DNA from: Adenophora triphylla var. japonica
Lineage: Eukaryota > Streptophyta > Magnoliopsida > Asterales > Campanulaceae
DNA: 64,000 bases
Reading direction: 5' to 3'
Assembly: GCA_022495995.1 (NCBI GenBank)
Contig: JAFEMH010002588.1
Span: forward strand, 135,001 to 199,000
Shown here: piece after piece, positions 1-11,180 of the stretch
Layout of the letters: every line of letters starts with the position of its first letter
How positions within the stretch are numbered: the stretch's first letter is position 1
Notes under the pieces: generated by a model
What the model saw: only the letters and a program-made list of their open reading frames with translations
Database searches by the model: none
What the model was told of the DNA's origin: nothing
Position numbers and translations under genes: made by a program

Positions 1-628
1 GGCGTCCTGAAAGAAGTAGTCGAGGTGGAGTATTTGGGTAGAAACAGTGTTGTCTTGTTCAATTGTGATTGGCGGGATGCTATGCGAGGTGTTAAGAAGC
101 ACGCCATATTTGACCTCGTCGATGTAAAGGACTCGTCCAGACATAATGGCGACGACGTCTTCATCTTAGCATCTCAAGCACAAACAGGTATACATGACTC
201 CCTACCCTCGTCCGCGACCCGACGGATGGTGGGCTGTCTGGATGACCAAGGCTAGAAGCATGATTGACAACCTACCCTCGTCGACAACTACAGAGTCGTC
301 ATTAGAAACACCCTATCAAGAGGATGAAATGCCAGTGCCACCTAATGTTTCATCAGCTAATCATTCATTAAATGATGTCACTCATATTCCTCAAAATGTT
401 GATGAACCCGAGGAGGATATATTACCAGTGAATTTGCCAACTCCTCCGCCTCGTTCAGGTCATCTCGCACACATTGATATTGATGAATCAGAGGAAGAGG
501 AAGAGGAAGAGGAAGAGGAAGAGGAAGAGGAACCAGAGTTTGATTCATCAGAGTCCGAAGACGAAGATGAAGAACTCGAGTTTTGTAGTAATTCAGAGTC
601 CAGTGATGATGATGGGGACGAAGATTAA
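1..628 (+). pseudogene. CACTA transposase ORF1, C-terminal end (DUF4216-like) with acidic tail
   Basis: Partial: it starts upstream of the window. The reading frame at 25-190 contains VVLFNCDW and FILASQA, hallmarks of the DUF4216 region that follows the TNP2 transposase core in plant CACTA elements. The match then continues in another frame from about 190 (PYPRPRPDGWWAVW), so there is a one-base frameshift near 170-195. The tail (positions 480-628) is strongly acidic, with a run of glutamates encoded by a GAGGAA simple repeat at about 490-531 and a Ser/Asp/Glu-rich end, stopping at 626-628. The full-length protein would bind and cut the element ends in the nucleus. This copy looks inactive because of the frameshift, unless that is a sequencing error. 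Confidence 0.75.
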
Positions 629-647
629 TAATAGTTTAAAGTTTAAA

Positions 648-930
648 ATTGTATTGTGAATGCTTTAGATTATTAGAACTTTAAAGTTTTATATGTATTG
701 TGAATGCTTTAGATTATTAGAACTTTAAAGTTTTATATGTATTGTGAATGCTTTAGATTATTTTTAATATCCGTCGTTTTATATATATTGTGAATGCTTT
801 AGATTATTAGAACTTTAATGTTCTATATGTATTGTGAATGCTTTATATTATTAATAGTTTAAAGTTTTATATGTATTGTGAATGCTTTAGATTATTAGAA
901 CTTTAAAGTTTTAGATGTATTGTGAATATA
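648..930 (+). repeat. 44-bp tandem repeat between the two CACTA ORFs
   Basis: A unit beginning ATTGTGAATGCTTTAGATTA recurs at 653, 697 and 741, then in more degenerate form up to about 930, roughly six copies with a 44-bp period. It lies in the spacer after the ORF1 stop and before ORF2. No coding potential is seen. Confidence 0.85.
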
Positions 931-983
931 TTGTTTCCTATTGTTAAATTTGTACATTTTAATATTTTTACTGTAATACAGAT

Positions 984-2768
984 ATGAGTTATAGTAGTAA
1001 GGGTAAGGGTAAGAAGACTAAGCCCATCTACACATTGATTACTGGGACGCAATCGTCCCGATCCGGTACCGATGATGTCGACCCTTCTCGCAGTAGTACT
1101 AGATCCACCTCTGGGGCCGGTACTCAGACTACTGTCGATTCTGAGGGGAGGATCTTTGTCCGGATATCATCACATTATGAGCAGTAAGTAACTCTTCATT
1201 AATTTGATATAAGTTGATTCCTTTTTGTTTTATATATAATTCATTATTTAAGTTAAAATGTTATTGTATAAATATACTTGGCAGGTTTGTAGGTGGATAC
1301 CCCACCACAGGGACTAAGATCGGGCAATACTGGCGGTCTCGGAAAATGACCGAGTTTTGGCCCAACTGGAAAAAATTGCCACCGAGGCAGAAGGAGGATG
1401 CGTGGGAGGAGTTTAAGGTAATGTGTTAATGGTTTTTATTTAAAACTTAAATGTTAGTTTGTTATTAAAATGTTATAATTAATAATGATTATACTCTTTT
1501 AGTTTTGTAATGTTATCATTATATGTTGTAGGGGAAATATTATTGGGATGAGTCAATAAGCGAGGCGACGGCTAGATATGTTTTCAATGAACAGGCTCAC
1601 AAGCTATTTAAGGATCATATTTGTAACATATTTATCTATCCTTAATTAGTTTAATTAACAATGATTATACTCTTTTAATTTTATAATGTCATCATTATAT
1701 GTTTACGAGATATTCATATTTTTTATAGGTACCACGAAGAGAAATCATTATACTAATCGGCTCGCGGCGGGACAACAGCCCTCTTGCCCTACTTGGATGA
1801 CCGAGGAGGTGTTTCGTCAATTTTGCGAATATTGGGGGTCGGATGCGGCGAAGGCTATATCCGAACAGGCCAAGGCCAATAGAGCAGGCTCCTCGGGGTC
1901 GGCGGCGATGCATACCATGGGGAAGCTCACGGTCGCCGAGCATCACGACCGCATGGTATGTATGTTAGTTTAAATGTAGTAGTGTATGGATGCTTTTAAA
2001 TAGGTTTATGTACGTATGTTAGCTGGGAGCCATGTTGATGCTATGAAATCCATGGTTTTAGTGTAAATGTAGTGTATGCATGCTTTTAAATCAGTTTAAA
2101 TGTTGCATTTATACAATTTCAAAGTAATAATCTCGCTTATTTTATTTATAGGAAAGGGAGCATGGTCCGAATATCAGTTTTGTGGATGTTTACACTAGCA
2201 CCCATCTTCGGAATTCTACAGCGCCCGATCAACCTCCGCAATGGGTTGACGATCGCTCTGCTAATGCCTTTGTAAGTAAACTATCATTAAATGACTTGAT
2301 TTTGAATATGTAAATTTATTTATGTACCTTACATTGTGTATATGATTATAATTGTTTGTTTTATTTTGACAGGCTGCATATCAAGCCGCCGTTATTCCCG
2401 AAGGAACGCCTCCCGGCGAGCCCGTCCCCTTCGTGCCTGATGTTTGGCACTCGGTCACCTCTGAGGGACATCCAAAGAGAGGAGCCCGAGTGTTAGGGAT
2501 GGGGGATTACGGGCGGCAATGCCCGTCGACGTCGACCGGCCGTCGGCGAAATGATGCCCCGCCCACGTATGATCCGAGGGTTGACACTCTGGAGGCTGCG
2601 TTGGAGGAGGAGAAACGCGAGCAGGCAAAGCTTGCGGAGGCTTTGGCGGTTCGAGGCGGATGCGGGAGGAGAATGATCGGCGTCATGAAGAGATTCAAAG
2701 ACAACATGCGAGACTCAAAGACAATTGGCGCTGTTGATGGCTCATCTCGGGCGGGACTTCCGGGGTAA
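984..2768 (+). CDS. CACTA second ORF, plant transposase Ptta/En/Spm (Transposase_24) family, six exons
   Basis: A spliced model with GT-AG boundaries joins 984-1183, 1285-1417, 1532-1622, 1729-1955, 2152-2271 and 2373-2768, keeping one frame to a TAA stop (about 388 residues). The middle carries the family pattern: a stretch around WPNWKKLPPRQKEDAWEEF, then GKYYWDE, then NRLAAGQQPSCPTWMTEEVF and SFVDVYTSTH. The last exon has an EEEKREQ helix that may form a coiled coil. Proteins of this family accompany the TNP2 transposase in plant CACTA elements and are thought to be TnpA-like DNA-binding accessory factors; that role is inference here. GC content is higher than in the surrounding introns. 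No stop breaks the model, but splice sites were chosen by eye and expression is unknown. Confidence 0.7.
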
Positions 2769-3102
2769 TTTCCGGCCTCCCGAGTTGATTGCGAACTTTT
2801 TAGACATTTTTGTATTAATTTATACTTGTTTGTAAACATTTGAGACATTTGGTACCCGCGGAGCCCTCCCCCTCCCCCTCCCCCTCTCCCCCACTCCCCC
2901 TTCCCCCCTTCCCCCTCTCCCCCCCCCCCTCTCCCCCTCCCGAATTGGTACGGTGGTACGGTGATATTTAGTTTTTATTTGGTATGCTGATATTTGATTT
3001 TTAGTTTTTATAGTTTTAGTTTTATAAATTGAAATGTTATATCAGGTACAAAAAATTTTGGTTTATTGATATTTTAAATTATTTTTTTTTAATTTATTTC
3101 AG
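2769..3102 (+). other. CACTA 3' untranslated spacer with a C-rich tract
   Basis: Non-coding stretch after the ORF2 stop. It contains a pyrimidine tract at about 2866-2940 made of CCCCCTC-type runs, followed by AT-rich DNA. The reverse strand is correspondingly G-rich, with many G-runs of four or more. No gene is visible. Confidence 0.6.
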
Positions 3103-3805
3103 AATCAGCGACGGAAATTCCGTCGCTGAAATTAATTTCAGCGAATTTAATTTTTGATTATAGCGGCGGAAATTCCGTCGCTAAAATAAAAATTAATTAA
3201 AATAAATTAATTTCAGTGGCGGAATATTCCGTCTCTGAAATTAATTTATTTTAATTAATTTTTATTTCAGCGACGGAATTTCCGCCACTATAATCATTTA
3301 ATTTTTATTTAATTTTTGATTTCAGCGGCGGAAATTTCCGTCGCTGTAATAAAATTTAAATTAAAATTAAATAATTTCAGCGACGGTAATTTCCGCCGCT
3401 GAAATTAATTTATTTTAATTTAATTTTTATTACAGCGACGAAAATTTCAGCCGCTGAAATTAATTTATTTTAATTTAATTTTTATTACAGCGACGGAAAT
3501 TTCCGCCGCTGAAATTAATTTAATTAAATTAATTTTTATTACAGGGACGGAAATTTCCGCCGCTGAAATGAAAATTTAATTAAATTAAATTAATTTAGCA
3601 GCGAAATTTTTCGTCGCTGTAACCATTAATTCACCGGCGAAATTAAATTCCGTCGGTAAAATAAAAAAATACCGGCGGAAATTGACCCGTTGGAGCACTG
3701 CGACGGGCTGGTAGCGGCGGACCACCGACGGAATTTTTTCGCCGGTAATTATTTTTAGCGACGGAAATTTAATTTTAGCGGCGGAAATTTCCGTCGCTAA
3801 ATGAC
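3103..3805. repeat. Subterminal inverted-repeat array of the CACTA element
   Basis: Some fifteen copies of a short core, CAGCGACGGAAATTTCCG or its complement (variants GCGGCGGAAA, CCGTCGCTGAAAT), alternate in orientation and are separated by AT-rich spacers of AATTAATTTATTTT type. Neighbouring copies are mutually complementary, so the region can fold into a series of hairpins. Subterminal repeats of this kind are the binding sites of TnpA-like proteins in characterised CACTA elements. Confidence 0.85.
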
Positions 3806-3820
3806 CTTTTTCTGGTAGTG
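3801..3820 (-). repeat. CACTA 3' terminal inverted repeat
   Basis: Read on the minus strand the end is CACTACCAGAAAAAGGTCAT. It abuts copia integrase sequence that resumes at 3821-3823 with one mismatch to the equivalent site in copy B. Confidence 0.85.
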
Positions 3821-3822
3821 AT

Positions 3823-6000
3823 ACTACGAATAGAGTTTTCTTAAGACCCGGTACCACTATGACACCCTATGAGATTTTAAATGGAAAGAAACCTACGGTT
3901 CACTATTTTCATGTGTTTGGGTGTTTGTGCTACATTTTAAACGACCGGGAATACTTAGGAAAACTAGATTCCAAGAGTGACAAAGCCATCTTTCTTGGCT
4001 ACTCTCAAAACAGTCATGCTTACGTGATTCAAGAATCGGTAAATATTAAATTTAACGATTACTTGAGTACTATAGGAGAACCAGCTGATGATATACCTCT
4101 GACCTTGCTGGAAGAAGTCGAACAGAGGGCTGGAACAGAAACTGATTCGGCCAGTACAGCCACAGATTCAAGTGTTGCCCCGAGTGTTGCCCCTGAAACG
4201 GCAACACCTGAGGTAACACAGGAGAACAGAACAGTGGCTGGAAATTCTGAGAGCAGTGACTCAGAAGAAGAAGATGGATTGGTGTACCATCAAGGCAGGA
4301 GAGATTCCCCAGCTCGTATTAGAAATTATCATCCCATTACTCAGGTAATTGGTGATGTTAATGAAGGGGTTCGAACAAGAAATAAGGAGCCAGTTGACTA
4401 CAGAGATATGGTTAGGTATGTGTGTATGTCCTCCACATACTCCAAGGTAAAACACTCATGTTTCGTTTCCTCTCTTGAGCCTAAAAATGTGATTGAGGCT
4501 TTAAATGATAATTTATGGATTCAAGCTATGCAAGAAGAGCTTGAACAATTTACCCGTAACGAGGTTTGGTGTTTAGTTCCATGTCCTTTAAATACAAATA
4601 TTATTGAAATTAAATGGATTTACAAAAACAAATCTGATGAATTGGGTAATATTTTTCGTAATAAAGCTCGTCTTGTGGCTCAAGGCTATACACAAGTGGA
4701 ATGAATCGACTTTGACGAAACCTTTGCACCTGTGGCTAGAATTGAGTCAATAAGACTACTGCTTGCTATAGCCTGCTACCTCAAAATCACATTGCACCAA
4801 ATGGATGTCAAAGCGGCTTTCTTGAATGGGTACTTAGATAAAGAGATCTATGTTGAGCAACCTAAAGGGTTTGAAGACCCATTCCACCCAGATCATGTAT
4901 ACAGACTTGATAAAGTCTTATATGGCTTGAAACAAGCTCCTCGTGCATGGTATGGGCGTCTAACAAGTTTCCTTCTTAAATATGGATTTGTTAGAGGAGA
5001 AGCCGATAGGACATTATTTATTCTTAGGGAAAATAAAGAGCTTGTCATTGCTCAGATTTATGTTGATGACATAGTTTATGGCTCCACATCTAAAACGTGT
5101 TTATAAAATTTTGTGAAAGCTATGACATCAACTTTCGAGATGAGCATGATAGGAGAACTTAATTATTTCCTAGGATTGCAGGTGAAACAGTCAGATGATG
5201 GAATCTTCATCTCTCAGAGCAAGTATGCTAAGAGTCTGGTGAAAAGGTTTGGATTGAAGAGTGCAAAGAGCTCAAAAATACTTATGGGATCATCTCTTAA
5301 GGTAACCAAAGATCAGGCAGGGGAGGATGTTGACCCAACTCTATATAGATCCATGATAGGTAGTCTTCTTTATCTTACTTCCATTCGTCCCGATATTATG
5401 TTCAGCGTAGGTGTATGTGCTAGATATCAGTCTGCTCCTAAAATTTCTCACCTAAATGCTGTCAAGAAAATCATTAAGTATGTGTATGAGACAAGTGAAT
5501 TAGGAATCTGGTTCACCAAAGACACTAATACCAAATTGGTTGGTTTTAGTGACTCTGATTGGGCAAGGAATATAGATGATAGAAAGAGCACTAGTGGGGG
5601 TTGTTTTTTCTTGGGTAATAATCTTGTGTCATGGTACAGTCGCAAGCAAAATTGTGTCTCTCTCTCTACTGCTGAATCTGAATATGTAGCAGCCGGGAGT
5701 TGCTGTTCACAATTGATATGGTTGAAACATATTCTTGACGACTATGGTCTTGATAGTAATATCTTGACCATGTATTGTGACAATTTGAGTGCTATAAACA
5801 TTTCTAAAAACCCTGTACAACACTCACGCACTAAACACATTGATATCCGCCATCACTTTTTGAGAGATTTAGTAGAAAAGGACTTGATCCAAATAGAGCA
5901 TATTGATACTAAACATCAACTTGCTGATCTTTTAACCAAAGCCCTAGACCATGAGAGATTTTCAAGTTTGAAAAAATCTCTTGGTTTATGCTTTCTATAA
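3823..6000 (+). pseudogene. Copia copy A pol: integrase C-terminus, reverse transcriptase, RNase H
   Basis: In frame from the CACTA junction: the integrase C-terminal segment (MTPYEILNGKKP, FLGYS), an acidic linker, then RVT_2 from about 4515 ([18 protein letters not shown]), the catalytic motif YVDD at about 5059-5070, and RNase H with DSDWARN (about 5545), STAESEY and the end motif KHIDIRHHFLRD. Two nonsense codons break it: TGA at 4702-4704, where copy B has GGA, and TAA at 5104-5106, where copy B has CAA. A 24-bp in-frame deletion near 4024 is also present relative to B. The RNase H region is intact here, whereas in B it is scrambled. A full-length protein would reverse-transcribe the element RNA in cytoplasmic particles; this one cannot. 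Confidence 0.93.
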
Positions 6001-7331
6001 ATCTGATGTTTCAAGTGTTGCCGTCAGTGTTGCCAACACTGACAGCAACACTCTGTATTTGTTGTATATTTTTATTATTTAAAAAAAGAAGAAGGTATAT
6101 TTAGTCTACTCCCAAATGGGGTGCATTTACTGACCTTTTTGTTCTAGTATGTGTACATTCTTAAGGTTAACATTGTTTTTAAAATACCCCTTTATGCTAA
6201 AAGTGACAAAGTCACTTATATTATGTTGATATTTGAAAGAGGCAAAGCTTGTTAAAATATTCTCAAAGGGAGTATAATGTAGTTGTTTTATACTAAGTAT
6301 TAGGGACATGGAGCTCGCTACTACAGTGTACCCTACTTGAAAGGTATAAAACTTACTACATATAACTTTACACTTTAATAAAAAACTCGGGACACGGAGC
6401 TCGCTACTACGATGCTTCCTTGTAAATAAAGAAAGTGTAAAGTTTTCTTAAAAATTGCCTAAGGAATGATAAGATATACTCCCTCCGTCCCAGGAATTTA
6501 TAGACTTTTGGGTTTTGCACGGGAATTAAGGAGGAATTATTATATTGAAAGTGTTGTGAGTGTGAAAATAAAATAGGAGAGAGAATGAGTGGAGAGAATA
6601 GTAAATTATAATGGTGATGTGACTATTAAAATAATGTAGGAGAGAGAATGAGTGGAGGAAATAGTAAAGATTCCTTTCCATTTTAGGAAAGTATATATTA
6701 TTGTGGGACGCCCAAAAAGAAAAGTTTATATATTATCATGGGACGGAGGGTGGTATATGTTAAAAAAAATATCAAGGGGATTTTTTTTTAAAAATGTTGC
6801 CTTGTGTGTCACGCAACATTGCTAGTAACACATTAGTAGATGCTACATTAATTTTTTATTTCTTGTTTTTTGTTTTTGTTAATTAAATTTTGAATTTCCA
6901 AAAGTCTATTTTCTTATATTTAGAGTTTGTGAAATTTAAAAGGTTTTTAGCAAAAATATTTAATTTTTGTCTAACTAATTATAATTTAAAAATATCTATT
7001 TTTTGAAATTCATTGTTTGAATTTTGAAAAACACAATTTTATGGATATTGCTAAAATTATTTTTAGTTATTATATATTTAAAAATTAAAAAAAAATTAAA
7101 AAAAATGTTTTTTTAAACAAAATGGCGGAACAGTGCTTTGAGTTTGTTGGGTTTGTGAGAAATAAAAGGGATTTAATTTGATTTGAACTTCTCAAATCAA
7201 ATTAAAACCCTCACTATTCACTCAACAAAAACCCTCCTCCTCACTAAACCCTCTCTCTCTCTTCGTATCTCTCTCTCTCTAGGTGGAACCCTTCCCTTGT
7301 TCCCTTTCTTCTTCGTCTTCCTTCAATTTCC
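6001..7331 (+). other. Copia A spacer between pol and the downstream ORF
   Basis: No gene. It starts with a dense cluster of the AGTGTTGCC/CAACACT motif (6010-6055). Two copies of a segment containing ACGGAGCTCGCTACTAC or ACATGGAGCTCGCTACTAC lie at about 6305 and 6395. A further motif cluster is at 6795-6835, followed by AT-rich sequence and a CT-rich leader (7240-7330) before the next ATG. The same spacer occurs in copy B at 42247-43293 without the MITE. Confidence 0.7.
6479..6753. mobile_element. Stowaway-like MITE (Tc1/mariner type)
   Basis: Begins CTCCCTCCGTCCCAGG and ends with the near-complement GGGACGGAGGGTGG, flanked by TA on both sides (6477-6478 and 6754-6755). Copy B is uninterrupted at the equivalent position (about 42715-42730), which gives a direct empty-site confirmation. 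It has no coding capacity. Confidence 0.9.
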
Positions 7332-8294
7332 ATGGCAAGTCCCAAAAATTCTTCCCAAATTTCTTTCCCCATGGAAATTTCACCTCTAGCCCCTTCGAGT
7401 GTTGCCTCAAATGTCGCCGTCCCTATGGAAATATCCCCTGCGACACTTTCGGCCACACCCTCAACCTCACCATCCTTAGACATTGTTGTCTATAATCCAC
7501 CTCAAATTCCCATACCTATAAGCCTTCCAGAAGCTACCCCATCTGTTGAACTCACCTTCGCCCCTCAAAAGAAAACCAAGAAACGAAAGGCGGCTGATGC
7601 CTCTTCGTCATTCGGGGGTGGTGTTCGTCGTCAGTCAGAAAGGATCAAGACTTTGTTCAAGTCCAAAATTCCTTTCAACACGGCTGATGATCCTGTCAAT
7701 GTGGAGGATAGTTCAAGTTCTTCGCTCAACATTTCGTCCGAGGACAATTCGGACCCAATCTTTAAAGAGACCAAGGAGCCCTCATCATCTTCTGATGAGG
7801 ATGAGGAAGCATGGATGGATGATGAAGAAACTCTTGCTCAAGCCCAGTCCCGAATTGTCAAGAAACAGAAAATTTCTTCCAGTGACGCCCCAAGTGTTGC
7901 TAATCCAATGGAAACACCTGAAGTAACACCTGCTGCCAAGTCCAAAGCCCAATCAAGTTCACCTTCGTATTCTCCCATTTCATGGCCTGAGGTACACACT
8001 CCTACTCCCTCTCAGGACTCAAAATCTGAATATGAGTCTTTTGGTTATTATGAACGCCCATTTCTTTCCGAGGAATTTTATAGTGAATCCAACTTAGATA
8101 AGTGGGTTCAAGATTCTGAGAAAAAGATTCTGAATGAAAGAAACATGTATGTGACTCAGTTCAAGGAGTTAGGAGTGTATCAATTTTTGGAAGATAGAAA
8201 CTTCTTACCTACGGTTGTGAAAGTGTCCGGTTATATTGAAAGTGTGGTTAGGAATTTTTATGCTCATCTTAGGGAGGATATTGATGATAGGAAT

Positions 8295-10893
8295 TGTAAT
8301 AACCCAAAAATTTTCGAGGATTATTTGATAAATTGTTAATTTTTTAATTAGGCTTTTAGAGAGACTAATAATTATATTGAAGTCCTAGGAATTATATTAT
8401 GTGGGTTAAATTATTTAGATGAGTTGGGCTTTGGTATTGAGCTTAGGTTTAGTAAAACCCTTTTATAAATACTTATTTTAAATAAATTGTTTTAATAATT
8501 AAATTGTTTTCTTAAATTAAATTATTTGAATTACTTTTTTAATAAAAAGATTGAATTGTATTGGGCTTGAGTTATTATTGGACTAAGATTTTTGTGGGCT
8601 TGTTTTATTGGGCTTGAACTACCTAATTAGTTTAGGATTTGGAAAACCTAATAATATAAATACATATTTTTTAATAGAGTTACAATATTTTTTATTAAAC
8701 AAGGAATTAGAGAGAATAGAGAGAAAGAGGGAGGCGGCACCAAATAGAGAGAGAACCGTGAGAGAGATAGTGTGCTGTGACCTGACCGTGAGTATTGAAG
8801 AAGAAGGAAAGAAAGCTAGGCCTTGCATTGTGACTAGGAGGAAATATCAAATAAAAGGTAAGGATTCGTTCCGTCCAATAATTATTGTTCTTAAATTTAC
8901 AGTCTAAAAAACCCTAGAAACTCTTGAGATTAGATTGGGGTTTTTATTATGAATAATGTTGATTAATTAAGAATTTATTTAAGGACATTATATCGATCGG
9001 ATCATTGATTAATTAAAAACCTAATATTGATCGGATTAATGATTAAAAACCTTATGTTGATTAGGTTTGGGTATGAAATCAAGGGTGTTAACCTAAGATA
9101 TTGCATGTAGTTATGAGAGTGAGAAATTAGGGTTCGTACCATAATAAAATTGATTTATTTGGGTTGGATCTAAAGTATTATGTTGGAACGGAGTATTTAA
9201 AATATTTATTAAAAAGAAATTGTGTGTCGTGAACTAGGATGTGAAACAGTGTGTGTGTGTGAAACAGTGTGTGTGTGTTGATGCATGCTGGTGTGTGTTT
9301 GTGCGTGTGTTAGTATGTGTGTGCATGTACTGTAGTGTGTGTTAGTGTGTGCTGAAAATGTGTAATTAGTGTGTGTAGATATGTTTTTGATTAAAGTAAA
9401 GGGAATAAAAATGTTAGAAACCTAAGGGTAGTTTGGGTAAACCCTAGGGGTGTTTTGGTATTTATGTGAAGGATATTTTGAGAAACTCTAGAAGTGGAAA
9501 GCAACTTGAGACAGAGTTAAATAGAATTAACTCATAAGTTAGTAAAGTAAAATAAAGTTAAGTTGGGATGGAGTATTAAGTAGTTAATCCGTACTGAACG
9601 GATATTATTTATTTGTGTAGATTCGATCGGAGTTAACAATTGTTCGAGTACAAACAATCGAGGTAAGGGATTATACATCTTTAAGTTAATTGATTTCCGC
9701 TCCGTTTCATTGTTTAGGTTTCCGCATATTTCTTGGCGATGTACGTTTCTTTGATACGTAAAAGCTGACCTCGCGTCAGTATTTGTTTTGACTCCCTCGT
9801 TTACCGTTATTTGCTAATCTTTTGTTATTCATTTGCTATATCATCCTTTTGGTTTCGTAAATACAGAATTTTATTGTTATTGTGAAAGTTCGTATTCTGT
9901 ATAAAAAATGAGTTTTGATATGATGTGATTTTTGTTTCATTAATGATCACTAAGTTAGACAACCTGTTTCGGCGGGGTATATTTGATATTTTGGCCTTCG
10001 GGCAAACTTAGTTCACCGCTTCAATGTAGTAGTGGTGGAGTGTTCCGGATACACTGTTTAGGACTCTGCGGAGTCAACCTTTGTGCTCCTTGTGGGCTTT
10101 TGTTCCCTTTATGGGATTTTGGTTTGATAAGGTCAGTGGACCACTTATGTGATCATGATGTCTGTGAATGATTTGATTATCTACAGCTGGTATGGGACAG
10201 TTGTAGATAACTAGATCATTCGAGTCAACTTTGTTCAGTTTATCAGTCCTTTGAAATTCCTAAAAATCTATGAGTGGTTTAGTTAGTTAAGGCTGATATG
10301 GGACAGTTTTAATTAAGTAAACCATTCGAGTCAATTTGAATCGATTTCGTCATTATTTGAAACTCCAAAATATTTGTCAACTCAGTTTGTGAAACCGTTG
10401 AGATTTTGAAAGACATTTGGTTTGAGATTTGGTAAATAACTATTTTGAATTTGTGTTCTGTTATGTATTCAATTGTTATTGGAAATTTGTATCGTTTGAT
10501 ATTCCTTCAGGTCAACTCCTCCTTAGTAACCGGAGGGGTTGTATATGAACTTACTGGGCATTTTTCGCTCACCCTTTCATCTTCTTTTCTTCCAGATTTT
10601 ATATAGGAAGAATGTGAAACAGTTCGGGAGCAATTCATAAGGAGTTCAAGGATCATTTTAGCCCATTTCATTTTAGACTCTTTAGTCAGTTATTGCAGTT
10701 ATTTGAGAATTGTAAGACTTTAAAGATTTTGTTGAGCTAGTGTATTGTACTAGCCGTTGAAATTGTTACCGTTATCAGCATTTAAGTTATTCAAATTGTG
10801 GTTAGTGTTTTAATTATGGTTTTAGTAGCCGTTGGAGGTTATTTTATTATCAATTAAGTATTATTATTGTTGTGAAAATTCGGGGCCGTTACA
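8295..10893 (+). repeat. Element E 5' LTR
   Basis: 2599 bp, TG...CA termini. A candidate TATA box (ATATAAATAC) lies at about 8655. GT-rich microsatellite DNA occupies about 9250-9350 and differs in repeat number from the other LTR. Open frames at 8608-8907 and 9983-10171 recur in the second LTR only because the LTR is duplicated; neither resembles a known protein. Confidence 0.93.
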
Positions 10894-10895
10894 GT

Positions 10896-10913
10896 TGGTA
10901 TCAGAGCTTTGGC
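10896..10913 (+). other. Element E primer-binding site
   Basis: TGGTATCAGAGC at 10896-10907 matches the complement of the plant initiator tRNA-Met 3' end, two bases past the LTR. Confidence 0.85.
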
Positions 10914-11065
10914 TTTAGATCTTTGGGAGTTTAGAATGGGTAAGGATAAGTTTGATTATGGCTTTAGATCTCCGGGATTTTAGGATGTATGAGAATAAGT
11001 TTGATTTGGGCCTTTAGATCCTTGGAAGTTTAGAATGTGTGAGGATATGTTTAATTTGAGCCTTA
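10911..11065 (+). repeat. Degenerate tandem repeat in the element E interior
   Basis: Three imperfect units of about 50 bp, each starting GGCTTTAGATC or GGCCTTTAGATCC and continuing through GGATAAGTTTGATT-like sequence. They make up most of the 287-bp interior. Confidence 0.65.
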
Positions 11066-11167
11066 GGTTTGACCTCAGTGTCATTCTTGGAGTATTTAGT
11101 GTAGATTGATATGATAAGATTAGTGGCTTCATCGGATTATGAAAGTTTAGAGGACTAAACTTCTTTT

Positions 11168-11180
11168 AAGGGGGTAAGAA
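11168..11180 (+). other. Element E polypurine tract
   Basis: AAGGGGGTAAGAA directly precedes the 3' LTR start at 11181, the expected position of the plus-strand primer. Confidence 0.75.

Larger units (their letters stand above)
1..3820 (+). mobile_element. CACTA (En/Spm) DNA transposon, 3' part
   Basis: The right end reads, on the reverse strand, CACTACCAGAAAAAGGTCAT, a typical CACTA terminal inverted repeat ending exactly at 3820. Inside it are about 700 bp of subterminal repeats, an intron-containing ORF of the plant Ptta/En/Spm (Transposase_24) type, and at the left edge the C-terminal end of the main transposase ORF (DUF4216-like). The left terminus lies outside the window. To the right, sequence homologous to a copia integrase begins immediately; the same stretch is uninterrupted near 40046 in the second copy, so this CACTA inserted into copia copy A. 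The 3-bp target duplication cannot be tested without the left flank. Confidence 0.9.

Noticed and set aside
8608..8907. 99-codon ORF with an almost identical copy at 11494-11793
   Set aside because: The duplication is explained by the two LTRs of element E; there is no family resemblance and the frame lies over promoter-proximal LTR DNA.
9983..10171. 62-codon ORF repeated identically at 12872-13060
   Set aside because: Also LTR duplication; identity reflects young LTRs, not protein conservation.
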